A DNA stretch of 64,000 bases, from positions 1 to 64,000 of the forward strand of contig JAAZHX010000057.1 of NCBI GenBank assembly GCA_012510495.1, given 5' to 3'. This document shows positions 25,546 through 33,654 of the stretch, piece after piece (within the stretch, counting starts at the first letter, position 1; each line of letters opens with the position of its first letter). Both the position numbers and the translations under genes were made by a program. The notes under the pieces were generated by a model. That model saw nothing but the letters and a program-made list of their open reading frames with translations. It made no database searches and was not told where the DNA came from. The DNA is from Smithella sp. GTDB lineage: Bacteria > Desulfobacterota > Syntrophia > Syntrophales > Smithellaceae.

Positions 25546-25564
25546 ATGGGAAAGAGAGGGAGCC

Positions 25565-27142
25565 ATGACGAAAAACAGGATTTTGATTTACGACACAACG
25601 CTTCGCGACGGTACGCAGGGGGAGCAGATCACCTTTTCCGCCGAAGAAAAGCTCCGGATCGCGAAGCGGCTTGACGACGTCCATTTTCATTACATTGAAG
25701 GTGGCTGGCCCGGTTCCAACCCCAAGGACATGCGCTTTTTTGAAATGGCCAAAACGGTGAAGTTTAAAAATGCCAAATTGACCGCGTTCAGCTCCACCAG
25801 AAAGCCGCGCGTCCGTCCCGATCATTGCCCCAATCTCAAGGCGCTGATCCGGGCCGAAACCCCGGCCGTTTCGATTTTCGGCAAGGCCTGGGATCTCCAT
25901 GTTGTCGATATTCTGAAAATTTCTCTGGAAGAAAATCTGTCCATGATCCGCGACTCCATTGCGTACATGAAAGCCAGAGGCAAAGAAGTGCTTTTCGATG
26001 CGGAGCATTTTTTTGACGGGTACAAGAATAATCCCCGGTATGCCCTCCAGGTGGTCAGAACCGCTCTCGATGCGGGAGCGGACCGGATTATTTTTTGTGA
26101 CACGAACGGGGGGGCCATGCCGCATGAAGTGAGCGCCGTCCTGGAAAAAGCTTCTTCCGTGGCGCCTTTGGAGATGTCCGGCATTCACGCCCACAATGAC
26201 TGCGGTCTGGCCGTCGCCAACTCTCTCGCGGCGGTACGCGAAGGCGTGAGAATCGTTCAGGGTACGGTCAACGGTTACGGCGAGCGGTGCGGAAACGCCG
26301 ATCTCGTCTCCGTGATTGCCAATCTGCAGTTCAAAATGAAGATGCGCTGCCTGCCGGCGGCTTCGGTGAGGCAGTTGACAAACCTTTCCCTGTATGTCAG
26401 CGACGTGGCCAACATTCCTCCCCTGATGTCGAGGCCTTTCGTGGGGAAGAGCGCTTTTGCGCACAAGGGAGGCATCCATGTCAGTGCCGTGACGAAAAAT
26501 TCGGCGGCCTACGAGCACATGCCACCGGAGCTGGTCGGCAACAGCCGCCGCGTGCTGGTCTCCGACATGGCCGGCAAAAGCAACATTGCCTTCAAAGCCA
26601 GGGCTCTGGGAATCGATCTGGATAAAAAAAATGCGCTGGCCAAGGTTGTACGCGAGGTCAAGCTGATGGAGGACAAAGGCTATCAGTTTGACGCGGCCGA
26701 CGGTTCGCTGTCGATTCTGATGAAAAAAGCAATCGGCCAGTTTGTGGAGCCCTTCATGCTGGAGTGTTTCAGCGTAGTCACATCGAGGACCCTGGACAAC
26801 CCCTGCCTGTCTCAGGCGACGATCAAAATTTCCGTGGGCGGCGAAGAGGAGTTGACGGCCGCCGAGGGCAACGGTCCGGTGAACGCGCTCGACCACGCTC
26901 TGCGCAAGGCACTGACCAAATTCTATCCGCAAATCAAGGAAATGCACCTGGTGGACTTTAAAGTGCGCACGCTGGAAGGTTCCGAGGGCACGGCCGCAGG
27001 CGTCCGCGTTTTGCTGGATTCGACGGATGGTTCAGAGCTGTGGAGCACCACGGGCGTTTCTGAAAACATCATCGAGGCGAGCTGGCAGGCTTTGATTGAC
27101 AGCATCGAGTACAAACTCAGCAAAGACAGGAAAAAGAGGTGA
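25565..27142 (+). CDS. cimA: Citramalate synthase
   Basis: The 525-residue protein has the HMG-CoA lyase-like TIM barrel: YDTTLRDGTQGEQ at the N-terminus, EGGWPGSNPKD, FDAEHFFDGYK and GIHAHNDCGLAVANS with metal ligands. A C-terminal LeuA-type regulatory domain (about residues 375-525) follows. The DGTQGE and EGGWPGSNPKD motifs mark the citramalate group rather than isopropylmalate synthase. It condenses pyruvate and acetyl-CoA, the first step of the threonine-independent route to isoleucine. The isoleucine leader upstream supports this. GAGGGAG precedes the ATG at 25565. Confidence 0.9.
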   Translation: MTKNRILIYDTTLRDGTQGEQITFSAEEKLRIAKRLDDVHFHYIEGGWPGSNPKDMRFFEMAKTVKFKNAKLTAFSSTRKPRVRPDHCPNLKALIRAETPAVSIFGKAWDLHVVDILKISLEENLSMIRDSIAYMKARGKEVLFDAEHFFDGYKNNPRYALQVVRTALDAGADRIIFCDTNGGAMPHEVSAVLEKASSVAPLEMSGIHAHNDCGLAVANSLAAVREGVRIVQGTVNGYGERCGNADLVSVIANLQFKMKMRCLPAASVRQLTNLSLYVSDVANIPPLMSRPFVGKSAFAHKGGIHVSAVTKNSAAYEHMPPELVGNSRRVLVSDMAGKSNIAFKARALGIDLDKKNALAKVVREVKLMEDKGYQFDAADGSLSILMKKAIGQFVEPFMLECFSVVTSRTLDNPCLSQATIKISVGGEEELTAAEGNGPVNALDHALRKALTKFYPQIKEMHLVDFKVRTLEGSEGTAAGVRVLLDSTDGSELWSTTGVSENIIEASWQALIDSIEYKLSKDRKKR

Positions 27143-27231
27143 CGACCAGCTGATTTTCGGGCTTTTTACGGCCATTGCTAAATCTTGTAATTGCTGATAT
27201 GGAAGCCCAACGCGAAGCGAGGGCTAAAACG

Positions 27232-27837
27232 GTGTTATCCATCCACAGCCAGAATCCCCAGATGCGCCTCATCCGGAAGGCGGCCGATGTTTTGAGGGAC
27301 GGCGGCGTCATCATCTACCCGACGGATACGGTTTACGGCCTGGGCTGCGGTTTATCGAACAAACGAGGCATTGAGAAAATATACGAAATTAAAAGAAGAA
27401 ACAAAAAACGTCCGTTGAGTTTTGTCTGTTCCGATCTCAAGCATATCAGCCAGTACGCGCTGGTAACGGATTACGCTTACAAAACCATGAAGCGGTTTTT
27501 GCCCGGACCCTACACGTTTATTCTGGAAGCATCGCGTCTTGTCCCAAAAATCATTCTGCCTAAAAGACCGACGACCGGCATTCGCGTTCCGGCGAACGAG
27601 ATTTGCCTTGCCCTGATCCGGGAGCTCGGACAGCCGATTATCAGCACCAGCGTTCAGACGCAGGATGGAGAAGACCTCGGCGACCCGGCGATCATCAACG
27701 AACACTTCGGGCGCATTGTGGAGATGATTATTGACGGCGGGATCATTGTTCCCGAGCCGTCCAGCGTCATCAGTCTGGTGGATGACACGATTGAAGTTCT
27801 GCGAACCGGAAAAGGCGACGTGAGCGCCTTTCTGTAA
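27232..27837 (+). CDS. Sua5/YciO/YrdC family protein (threonylcarbamoyl-AMP synthase type)
   Basis: This protein has IRKAADVLRDGGVIIYPTDTVYGLGC, the KRPLSFVCSDLKHISQYA segment and TTGIRVPANEICLALI, all conserved in the YrdC fold. The family makes threonylcarbamoyl-AMP for the t6A tRNA modification, though YciO members are less clear. I prefer GTG at 27232 (202 codons), with GAGGG upstream and the start position usual for the family. An ATG at 27199 is also possible. Confidence 0.88.
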   Translation: MLSIHSQNPQMRLIRKAADVLRDGGVIIYPTDTVYGLGCGLSNKRGIEKIYEIKRRNKKRPLSFVCSDLKHISQYALVTDYAYKTMKRFLPGPYTFILEASRLVPKIILPKRPTTGIRVPANEICLALIRELGQPIISTSVQTQDGEDLGDPAIINEHFGRIVEMIIDGGIIVPEPSSVISLVDDTIEVLRTGKGDVSAFL

Positions 27838-27929
27838 AATACAAGGCGGCATCGCGCCGCCCGCGCGCCGACGGGACGTCCGGTCCTTCCGGGATAGCGC
27901 GGATGGCGGATGCGGCCAAAAGGATCTCT

Positions 27930-29810
27930 ATGAAACATGTGATGCTCGTTAACGCCGTGCACAAGGAACAGATGCGCATGGCCACGGTTGACGAAAAAGG
28001 CAAGCTGATTGAATTCAACATTCAAATGGCTGTGCACGAGCCGATTACCGGAAATATTTATCAGGGCAAGGTGCTGAAAGTCGAACGCGGCCTGCAGGCG
28101 GCTTTTGTGGATTACGGCGGCGTCAAGGACGGCTTTCTTCCCCTCCGGGACGTCAGCCACGAATATCTGACCGAACCGGAAAACGGCGCCTCCGGCGCAA
28201 GGCCGTCCCTCAAGTCCGGTCAGAAAATCATTGTGCAGGTTGTCCGGGAAGTCATCGGCAACAAGGGCGCCCTGCTGACTTCTTACATTTCGCTGCCCGG
28301 AAGATATTTGGTGCTGCTTCCCAACAAGCTCTGCGGCGGCATATCCCGGAAAATCGAAAGCGACGAAGACCGTCAGAAGATCAAGACACTGATGGATCAG
28401 ATCGATGTTCCCGAGGGGATGGGCTTTATCGTCCGCACGGCCGGCATTAACCGGACCAAACAGGAAATCCAGCGGGACTACCAGTTCCTGATGCGCCTGT
28501 GGAAGGAAATCATCAAGAAGGCCGAAGACGCGACCGAGCCGTCCCTGCTGTATCAGGAAACGGATTTCGGCGTGCGGTCGCTGCGCGATTATCTGACGCT
28601 GGAAGTAGATGAAATCTGGGTGGATGAGGTGGAGACTTTCCGCAAGATGCGCGCGTATCTGAAGGCGGTCGCCCCCCGCCATTTGCGGATTCTGAAACAA
28701 TACAAAGACAAGGTTCCGATTTTTGAACGCCACCGGCTGGAGGAGCAGATCCGGGTCATTTATCAGGAGCGCGTTGAGCTCAAATCCGGCGGCTACATCA
28801 TCATCAATCCCACGGAAGCCATGATCACCATCGACGTCAATTCCGGGCGCGGGTCGAACAAGAGAAACATAGAGGAAACAGCTTTCCGGACCAACGTGGA
28901 GGCGTGTGAAGAGATTGCGCGCCAGCTTCGTCTGCGCGACCTGGGCGGCTTGATCGTCATCGATTTCATCGATATGATCGATAAAAAGCACATTGCCGAA
29001 GTCGAGAAGTCCTTCAAGAAGGCCCTGAGCATGGATCGCGCCAGAATTCAGCTTTCGCGCATTTCCAAGTTCGGCCTGATGGAGCTGTCCCGCCAGAAAA
29101 AGCAGTCCACGATTCAGGAGATCAGCTATACCACCTGTCCGTACTGCGCCGGCAGCGGCCTGCGCCCCTCTCTGGAGTATGCGTCTTTGGGGGCGTTTCG
29201 CAAAATCGAATCGGAGGCGGTCAAGGGCGCGTATTCGGAGCTGAAGGTCAGCCTGCCGCATGAAATCGCCCTGTATATCCTCAACAACAAACGCTCCGAA
29301 CTTCTGAAGCTGGAGACGACGTTCGGCGTCTGTCTGATCATCGAAGGGAAACGGGATATGGCGTGGGATAATTTTGAAATTCATCCTTCTGTCAAGGAAC
29401 AGGCCCTGGAAGTCAGCGTCGTGCCGGGTGTGCCCCTGCTGAATCTGGCGGAAAAAACGGAACCGGACGCGGATGCGGGGGAAAAGGCGGACGAGGTCGC
29501 CGGCGAAGCCGAAGAGGCCCTCAGGAAGAAAGGACGCCGCCGACCCCGCCACAAAAAAAGAAAATTGGCGGAAGCGTCGAAAAGCGCCGTTGTAACGGAC
29601 GACATTTTGCCGGATGAATCTCTGCCGGAATCTTTGACCGGCTCATCGGCGCCGCCGCTTCCCTCTTCGCAGCTTCCACGGTTCCCCGTCAAGCCGCTGA
29701 AAATTGTCAACGCGCTGCCGGACGAATTCTATCCAGTGGACCTGAACGGTGATCTTTTTGCGCCGGAAACAGATCCGGAAGAGACGGGTGAAAATAAGGA
29801 GGAAGATTAA
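27930..29810 (+). CDS. rng: Ribonuclease E/G family protein
   Basis: This 626-residue protein has an S1 domain (about residues 35-125, NIYQGKVLKVERGLQAAFVDYG), the RNase-H-like and DNase I-like core (ITIDVNSGRGSN, DLGGLIVIDFIDM) and the zinc link TCPYCAGSGL. A basic, proline-rich tail contains KKGRRRPRHKKRK. It cleaves mRNA and structured RNAs. The length is between RNase G and RNase E and the tail lacks recognisable degradosome sites. ATG at 27930 with AGGA upstream; an ATG at 27903 would add nine residues. Confidence 0.93.
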   Translation: MKHVMLVNAVHKEQMRMATVDEKGKLIEFNIQMAVHEPITGNIYQGKVLKVERGLQAAFVDYGGVKDGFLPLRDVSHEYLTEPENGASGARPSLKSGQKIIVQVVREVIGNKGALLTSYISLPGRYLVLLPNKLCGGISRKIESDEDRQKIKTLMDQIDVPEGMGFIVRTAGINRTKQEIQRDYQFLMRLWKEIIKKAEDATEPSLLYQETDFGVRSLRDYLTLEVDEIWVDEVETFRKMRAYLKAVAPRHLRILKQYKDKVPIFERHRLEEQIRVIYQERVELKSGGYIIINPTEAMITIDVNSGRGSNKRNIEETAFRTNVEACEEIARQLRLRDLGGLIVIDFIDMIDKKHIAEVEKSFKKALSMDRARIQLSRISKFGLMELSRQKKQSTIQEISYTTCPYCAGSGLRPSLEYASLGAFRKIESEAVKGAYSELKVSLPHEIALYILNNKRSELLKLETTFGVCLIIEGKRDMAWDNFEIHPSVKEQALEVSVVPGVPLLNLAEKTEPDADAGEKADEVAGEAEEALRKKGRRRPRHKKRKLAEASKSAVVTDDILPDESLPESLTGSSAPPLPSSQLPRFPVKPLKIVNALPDEFYPVDLNGDLFAPETDPEETGENKEED

Positions 29811-29874
29811 ATGCCGGATCGCAAGCTTCTCAAAAACGGAGGGTTGCCCTCCCCAATTTCAGGGAGGTACGCTC

Positions 29875-30849
29875 ATGGCGGATGAAATCCGAAAAGGACT
29901 TTATCGGATTTCCGTGCCGCTGCCGAACAGTCCGCTCAAAGACCTGAATTCTTACGTCATCAAAGGCAAAGACCGCAACCTGATTGTCGATACGGGGTTC
30001 AACCGCACCGTCTGCTACGAGGCGATGCGGAAAGGCCTGGCTGAACTGGAGATCGATCTGCGTCAGACCGATTTCATGCTGACTCACATGCACGCCGATC
30101 ATACGGGTCTTGTGACGCGGCTGGCGACCGAAACCAGCGGGATTTTTTTCAGCAGAATCGACGCGCGGGTTTTCGAAGGGGATCACGGCTGGCAATCCCT
30201 CATTGACTTTGCCGCCCTCAACGGCTTTCCCGACGGGGAGCTGCAAAAGGCGCTGGCCAGCCATCCGGGATTCAAATACAGTCCGCAGGAAATGCCGGTC
30301 TTTACGTTACTGGACGACGGCGACATGATCGAATGCGGCCGCTACCGGCTGCGCTGCATCGCCACGCCGGGCCACACGCAGGGGCACATCTGCCTGTATG
30401 AGGAGGATCAGAAAATTTTCTTTTCCGGCGACCACATTCTGTTCGACATCACGCCGCACATCGAGTCGTGGGCCTATGAAACCAATTCGCTTGCGGACTA
30501 TCTGGCCAGTCTGGACCGGGTGTCGGCCCTGCCGGTGGAGCTGGTCCTGCCCGGACACCGGAATTTCCAGGGCGACCTGAAAGACAGAATCCGTGAGCTG
30601 AAGGCCCACCATCGCGAGCGGGCGGATGAAGTTCTGGATGTGCTGGGAGACAAAACCCTGAACGCCTACGAGATTGCCGCGGGCATGACCTGGGACATCG
30701 ACTGTGAGACCTGGGAGGACTTCCCCGTCGCTCAGAAGTGGTTTGCCACCGGGGAAGCCATCGCGCATCTGCGCTTCCTGGAGGGAGAGAGCCGGATTCG
30801 CCGCGATGCCGATCAGAAAATCGTCGTCTTTTCCGCCGTCCATCCCTGA
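29875..30849 (+). CDS. MBL-fold metallo-hydrolase
   Basis: The 324-residue protein shows the dinuclear metal motif THMHADHTGL (about residue 75) and further ligands in IATPGHTQGHICLYEE and FSGDHILFD. It has a C-terminal helical extension (about 245-324) that may contact substrate. The substrate is unknown; similar proteins are often placed in the glyoxalase II group. GGGAGG precedes the ATG at 29875. A 24-codon frame at 29811-29885 overlaps its start but is not well supported. Confidence 0.88.
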   Translation: MADEIRKGLYRISVPLPNSPLKDLNSYVIKGKDRNLIVDTGFNRTVCYEAMRKGLAELEIDLRQTDFMLTHMHADHTGLVTRLATETSGIFFSRIDARVFEGDHGWQSLIDFAALNGFPDGELQKALASHPGFKYSPQEMPVFTLLDDGDMIECGRYRLRCIATPGHTQGHICLYEEDQKIFFSGDHILFDITPHIESWAYETNSLADYLASLDRVSALPVELVLPGHRNFQGDLKDRIRELKAHHRERADEVLDVLGDKTLNAYEIAAGMTWDIDCETWEDFPVAQKWFATGEAIAHLRFLEGESRIRRDADQKIVVFSAVHP

Positions 30850-30894
30850 TGCGCCGCCGATCCCGGCGATTGCGCGCGGGGTCTTTTCAGACAA

Positions 30895-30942
30895 GGGCAG
30901 GGAACGGTCGCGCAGCCGGGCTGTTGAAACCGTTCCCTGCCC
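30895..30942. repeat. 14-bp perfect inverted repeat between convergent genes
   Basis: GGGCAGGGAACGGT (30895-30908) pairs with ACCGTTCCCTGCCC (30929-30942) around a 20-base loop. It sits between the MBL gene and the convergent maoC gene. No T run follows on the plus strand. The core GGAACGG also occurs in an inverted repeat at 35112-35152. It may end transcription from either side. Confidence 0.65.
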
Positions 30943-30949
30943 GATGACC

Positions 30950-31408
30950 TCAGAAAAAAACCATGGCCAGCATTTCCGCGACGCATGCCGGCTTGTTTTG
31001 CCCCTCCATTTCAATCGTGTGCGTTTGCTTCACCAGGAGGCGGTTGCCCGTCTTTTCTTCCAGCCCGGAAAGGACGATCCGATCGCGGATTTTTGATCCG
31101 GAAGGGACCGGGTTGAGAAAACGCACCTTGTCGAGGCCGTAGTTGACGGACATCTTCGCGCCTTCGATTTTCACGGGTGCCTGGTAGCTGAAAAAAGGAA
31201 TATGCGAAAGCGTCAGGAAGCCGTGCGCGATGGTCCGGCCAAACGGTCCGGCGGCGGCTTTTTCCGTGTCCACATGAATCCACTGATGATCGCCGGTGCT
31301 GTCGGCAAACTGCTGGATCTGCTCCTGCGTCACCTGTTTCCAGTCGGAGACAAAAACTTCCTTCCCGAGGTGCGGTTTCAATTCTTTCAGTGTCGATTCA
31401 ATCGACAT
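30950..31408 (-). CDS. MaoC-like (R)-specific enoyl-CoA hydratase
   Basis: The 152-residue hot-dog protein carries the hydratase-2 motif FADSTGDHQWIHVDTEKA with the catalytic Asp and His, then GRTIAHGFLTLSHIPFF. It hydrates trans-enoyl-CoA to (R)-3-hydroxyacyl-CoA, a known supply route for PHA synthase in other organisms. It is 57 bases downstream of the nitronate-monooxygenase-like gene on the same strand. Confidence 0.9.
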   Translation of the reverse strand: MSIESTLKELKPHLGKEVFVSDWKQVTQEQIQQFADSTGDHQWIHVDTEKAAAGPFGRTIAHGFLTLSHIPFFSYQAPVKIEGAKMSVNYGLDKVRFLNPVPSGSKIRDRIVLSGLEEKTGNRLLVKQTHTIEMEGQNKPACVAEMLAMVFF

Positions 31409-31465
31409 GCCCTTTCCCCTTTCCCGTTGATGGAATGGTTGATCTCGCTTTCGGGTTGTGCCCGG

Positions 31466-32503
31466 TTATTCCAGGGCCGCGTTGACTCTGGATTGCGCGT
31501 CCTTTGCCTCTTTCACGATTCGTTCAAAAAGCTCGGCGACGGTCGGCTGGTCGTGAATCAGACCCTGCACCTGACCTACCGGCAGAACGCCTGTTTTGGA
31601 ATCGCCGTCTTCCGTGGCAACACGAATAGCCTTAAAGGCGTTAGCCAGGTAAGCCAGTTGTTTCGCGTTGGAGTAACCGGAAGCCAGTACGCCGAAAAAC
31701 AATTTGATATAAGGCAGATTCATCTGCCTGGCGATGTCCTGAGAATTGAAGAAGGCTGCGGGCCAGTTTAAGCCTTTTTTTATCGCTTTTTTGGCCGCGT
31801 CCGTTTTCATGACCCGGCAGAGAATGCCGTCAAAACGCTTGGAAAACAGCGTGTCATAGACGTCTTTTTCCTGTGTCATTCGTTTATAGTTTTCATGCAG
31901 GGGGCTTTCTTTGGTCGTCATCAGCCTGGTTCCCATGGCGACGCCTTCCGCTCCCAATGCGAGGGCGGCTGCAACACCCCGGCCGTCGGCGAAACCACCC
32001 GCGGCAATGACGGGAATGTTCAGGTTTTCCGTCAGGTGCGGGATCAGCACCAGCGAGGTAACGTCTTCTCCGTGTGCCGCCGCTTCCTGTCCGGTCGCAA
32101 TGACCGCGTCCGTTCCGAAATCCTGCGCGCGTTTGGCGTGCTTCAGGTTAACAACGGTCGCGAAGACCTTGCCGCCGTATTTGTGCGCTTCCTTCACAAT
32201 CCAGTCGCCTTTGCCCAGCGCGAAGTTGATGACGGGCACTTTTTCCTGCAGCAGAACTTGGGCGTTTTCCACCGCGCCCGGAAACATCAGCGACGCGTTG
32301 GCGCCGAATGGTTTATCCGTCAGTTCCCGGATTTCGCGGATGGCTTCCCGGGTCTGCCCGGCGTTCAGCGGACCGGTGGCCAGAATGCCCAGCCCCCCGG
32401 CGTTGGATACCGCGGCCACCATTTTCGGCGTGCTGATCCAGCTCATGCCGGACAGGACGATGGGATACTTGATGCCGACCATTTCTGTTAATCTTGTTTT
32501 CAT
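31466..32503 (-). CDS. Nitronate monooxygenase/FabK-like flavoprotein
   Basis: The 345-residue FMN-binding TIM-barrel protein begins MKTRLTEMVGIKYPIVLSGM. It shows SNAGGLGILATG, DAVIATGQEAAAHGE with the conserved His, and AAGGFADGRGVAAALALGAE with phosphate-binding glycines. The family includes nitronate monooxygenases and enoyl-ACP reductases (FabK); the exact activity cannot be told. A truncated paralogue lies at 53148. AAGGAG precedes the ATG. Confidence 0.88.
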   Translation of the reverse strand: MKTRLTEMVGIKYPIVLSGMSWISTPKMVAAVSNAGGLGILATGPLNAGQTREAIREIRELTDKPFGANASLMFPGAVENAQVLLQEKVPVINFALGKGDWIVKEAHKYGGKVFATVVNLKHAKRAQDFGTDAVIATGQEAAAHGEDVTSLVLIPHLTENLNIPVIAAGGFADGRGVAAALALGAEGVAMGTRLMTTKESPLHENYKRMTQEKDVYDTLFSKRFDGILCRVMKTDAAKKAIKKGLNWPAAFFNSQDIARQMNLPYIKLFFGVLASGYSNAKQLAYLANAFKAIRVATEDGDSKTGVLPVGQVQGLIHDQPTVAELFERIVKEAKDAQSRVNAALE

Positions 32504-32547
32504 AGTTGCTCCTTCATAATGATGTATTATTTTTGGGATTTTCCGTT

Positions 32548-32625
32548 TCAGTTTTCACAAGGTTTCCCGGCGCGGGCCGGTTGTTCTCCGGCGTCGGACA
32601 TCCTGATGATTTGAGCATCGTTCAT
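32548..32625 (-). CDS. Small ORF with strong ribosome binding site, 25 codons
   Basis: In the 132-base gap between merR and the nitronate-monooxygenase-like gene, GGGAGG is followed by an ATG at 32625 and a frame starting MNDAQIIRMSDAGEQPARAG. No family is recognised. It may be a small protein, a coupling ORF, or the remnant of a lost gene that kept its start signals. Confidence 0.3.
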   Translation of the reverse strand: MNDAQIIRMSDAGEQPARAGKPCEN

Positions 32626-32635
32626 GAAATCCTCC

Positions 32636-33364
32636 CTATTTTTTCCCGTGGCTCCCGGCTTTTCGTTTTTTTGCCGCCTTCAGACTGTTCTGGATGTTTT
32701 GCTCCACCTGCTTCTGGAAAAGGCGCCGGAGAATATAGTCCCGGTAGAAATTTCCGACCTGTGTCAGCTCGGCGGTGATGGCGATGTTTTCCCGTGTTGA
32801 TTTTCCCGCAACCATTTTCCTGCGAAGTTTCATCTCTTTTTCCACGATTTGCCGCCCCAGCTGCACCCAGAAGGACAGCTCCTGAAACTTCATCCCGAGA
32901 TCGGCCATTTTTCTGATCCCGTCCCTTCCCGCGCGGACATCGTCTTGGTCGTACAGAGGCTTGTCCCCTTCGGTCGTAAACGGGACCAGGATGCCCAAAC
33001 GCCGGGCTTGTGTCAATTCTTTTTCCGTCAGTCCCGTTGCGGCAAGAAAGGCGGTCTGGGTCAGCAGTCCGTTTTCCGCCTGTTCGCCTGCCCGGAACAC
33101 GGCGTTTTCGATCGTTTCGGCTTCGGTCAGGTTCAGGCCTTCATCCATCCGGCGCAGAATATTTTTGATGAGGTAAAGAGGGAAGTACCGCTTTTTCTTC
33201 AGCTCCTGAATTGCGCGCAGGCGGTCGACGCAGGCCTCGTCGTAGTAAGCCATTTTTTCATTCGCTTTTTCGGGTTTGGGCAAAAGCCCCTCTCCGACAT
33301 AATAGCGGATGGTTGAAGGCCGCAGGCCGCTTCTTTTTGCGATTTCACCGATTTTCAGTTTCAT
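32636..33364 (-). CDS. MerR family transcriptional regulator
   Basis: The 242-residue protein has the MerR helix-turn-helix (IGEIAKRSGLRPSTIRYYVG, residues 6-25), the wing and dimerisation helix (LRAIQELKKKRYFPLYLI) and an unusually long C-terminal half (about residues 95-242). That half repeats a second MerR-like helix-turn-helix-like segment (FLAATGLTEKELTQARRLGI). It heads the minus-strand genes for the flavoprotein and MaoC hydratase and probably regulates them. The effector is unknown. Confidence 0.9.
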   Translation of the reverse strand: MKLKIGEIAKRSGLRPSTIRYYVGEGLLPKPEKANEKMAYYDEACVDRLRAIQELKKKRYFPLYLIKNILRRMDEGLNLTEAETIENAVFRAGEQAENGLLTQTAFLAATGLTEKELTQARRLGILVPFTTEGDKPLYDQDDVRAGRDGIRKMADLGMKFQELSFWVQLGRQIVEKEMKLRRKMVAGKSTRENIAITAELTQVGNFYRDYILRRLFQKQVEQNIQNSLKAAKKRKAGSHGKK

Positions 33365-33376
33365 CCGTCAGACCAA

Positions 33377-33426
33377 ACATTAAAGTTGAGGTTTAATGTC
33401 ATAGCGATATTGAAGACGACTGTCAA
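33377..33426 (-). promoter_or_regulatory. Promoter and operator of the MerR gene
   Basis: On the minus strand TTGACA (33426-33421), a 17-base spacer and TATGAC (33403-33398) form a promoter. A perfect dyad, ACATTAAA-N7-TTTAATGT at 33377-33399, touches the -10 element and runs past the likely start. It is a good candidate for the MerR binding site, with a repressing position rather than the usual one inside the spacer. Confidence 0.7.
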
Positions 33427-33654
33427 GTAAATTGTGAAAAATGGCGCAAAGATATAAAGTCCCTTTCAAACAAAGAATTTCCCGCAAATATCGTCCGCGG
33501 CCCCCAAAACACCCTGCATCGGGGATTCGCGTTCGCCGGCGTGATGAAACCGCATGAGGAAATGGTAATGATTGACGATGGTTCTTGCTTTTGCTATCGT
33601 TATGCCGCGCCGGCGGCTTTTCTTCAGGGCGGATGCCGGACGCGGGAGGTGTGG

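Noticed and set aside
27654..29552. Open frame of 632 codons opposite the RNase E/G gene
   Set aside because: RNase E/G motifs on the plus strand are unambiguous.
29811..29885. 24-codon ORF between the RNase E/G and MBL genes
   Set aside because: It has a ribosome-binding-like sequence, but that sequence is the end of the RNase gene, and the frame contains the MBL gene's own ribosome site.
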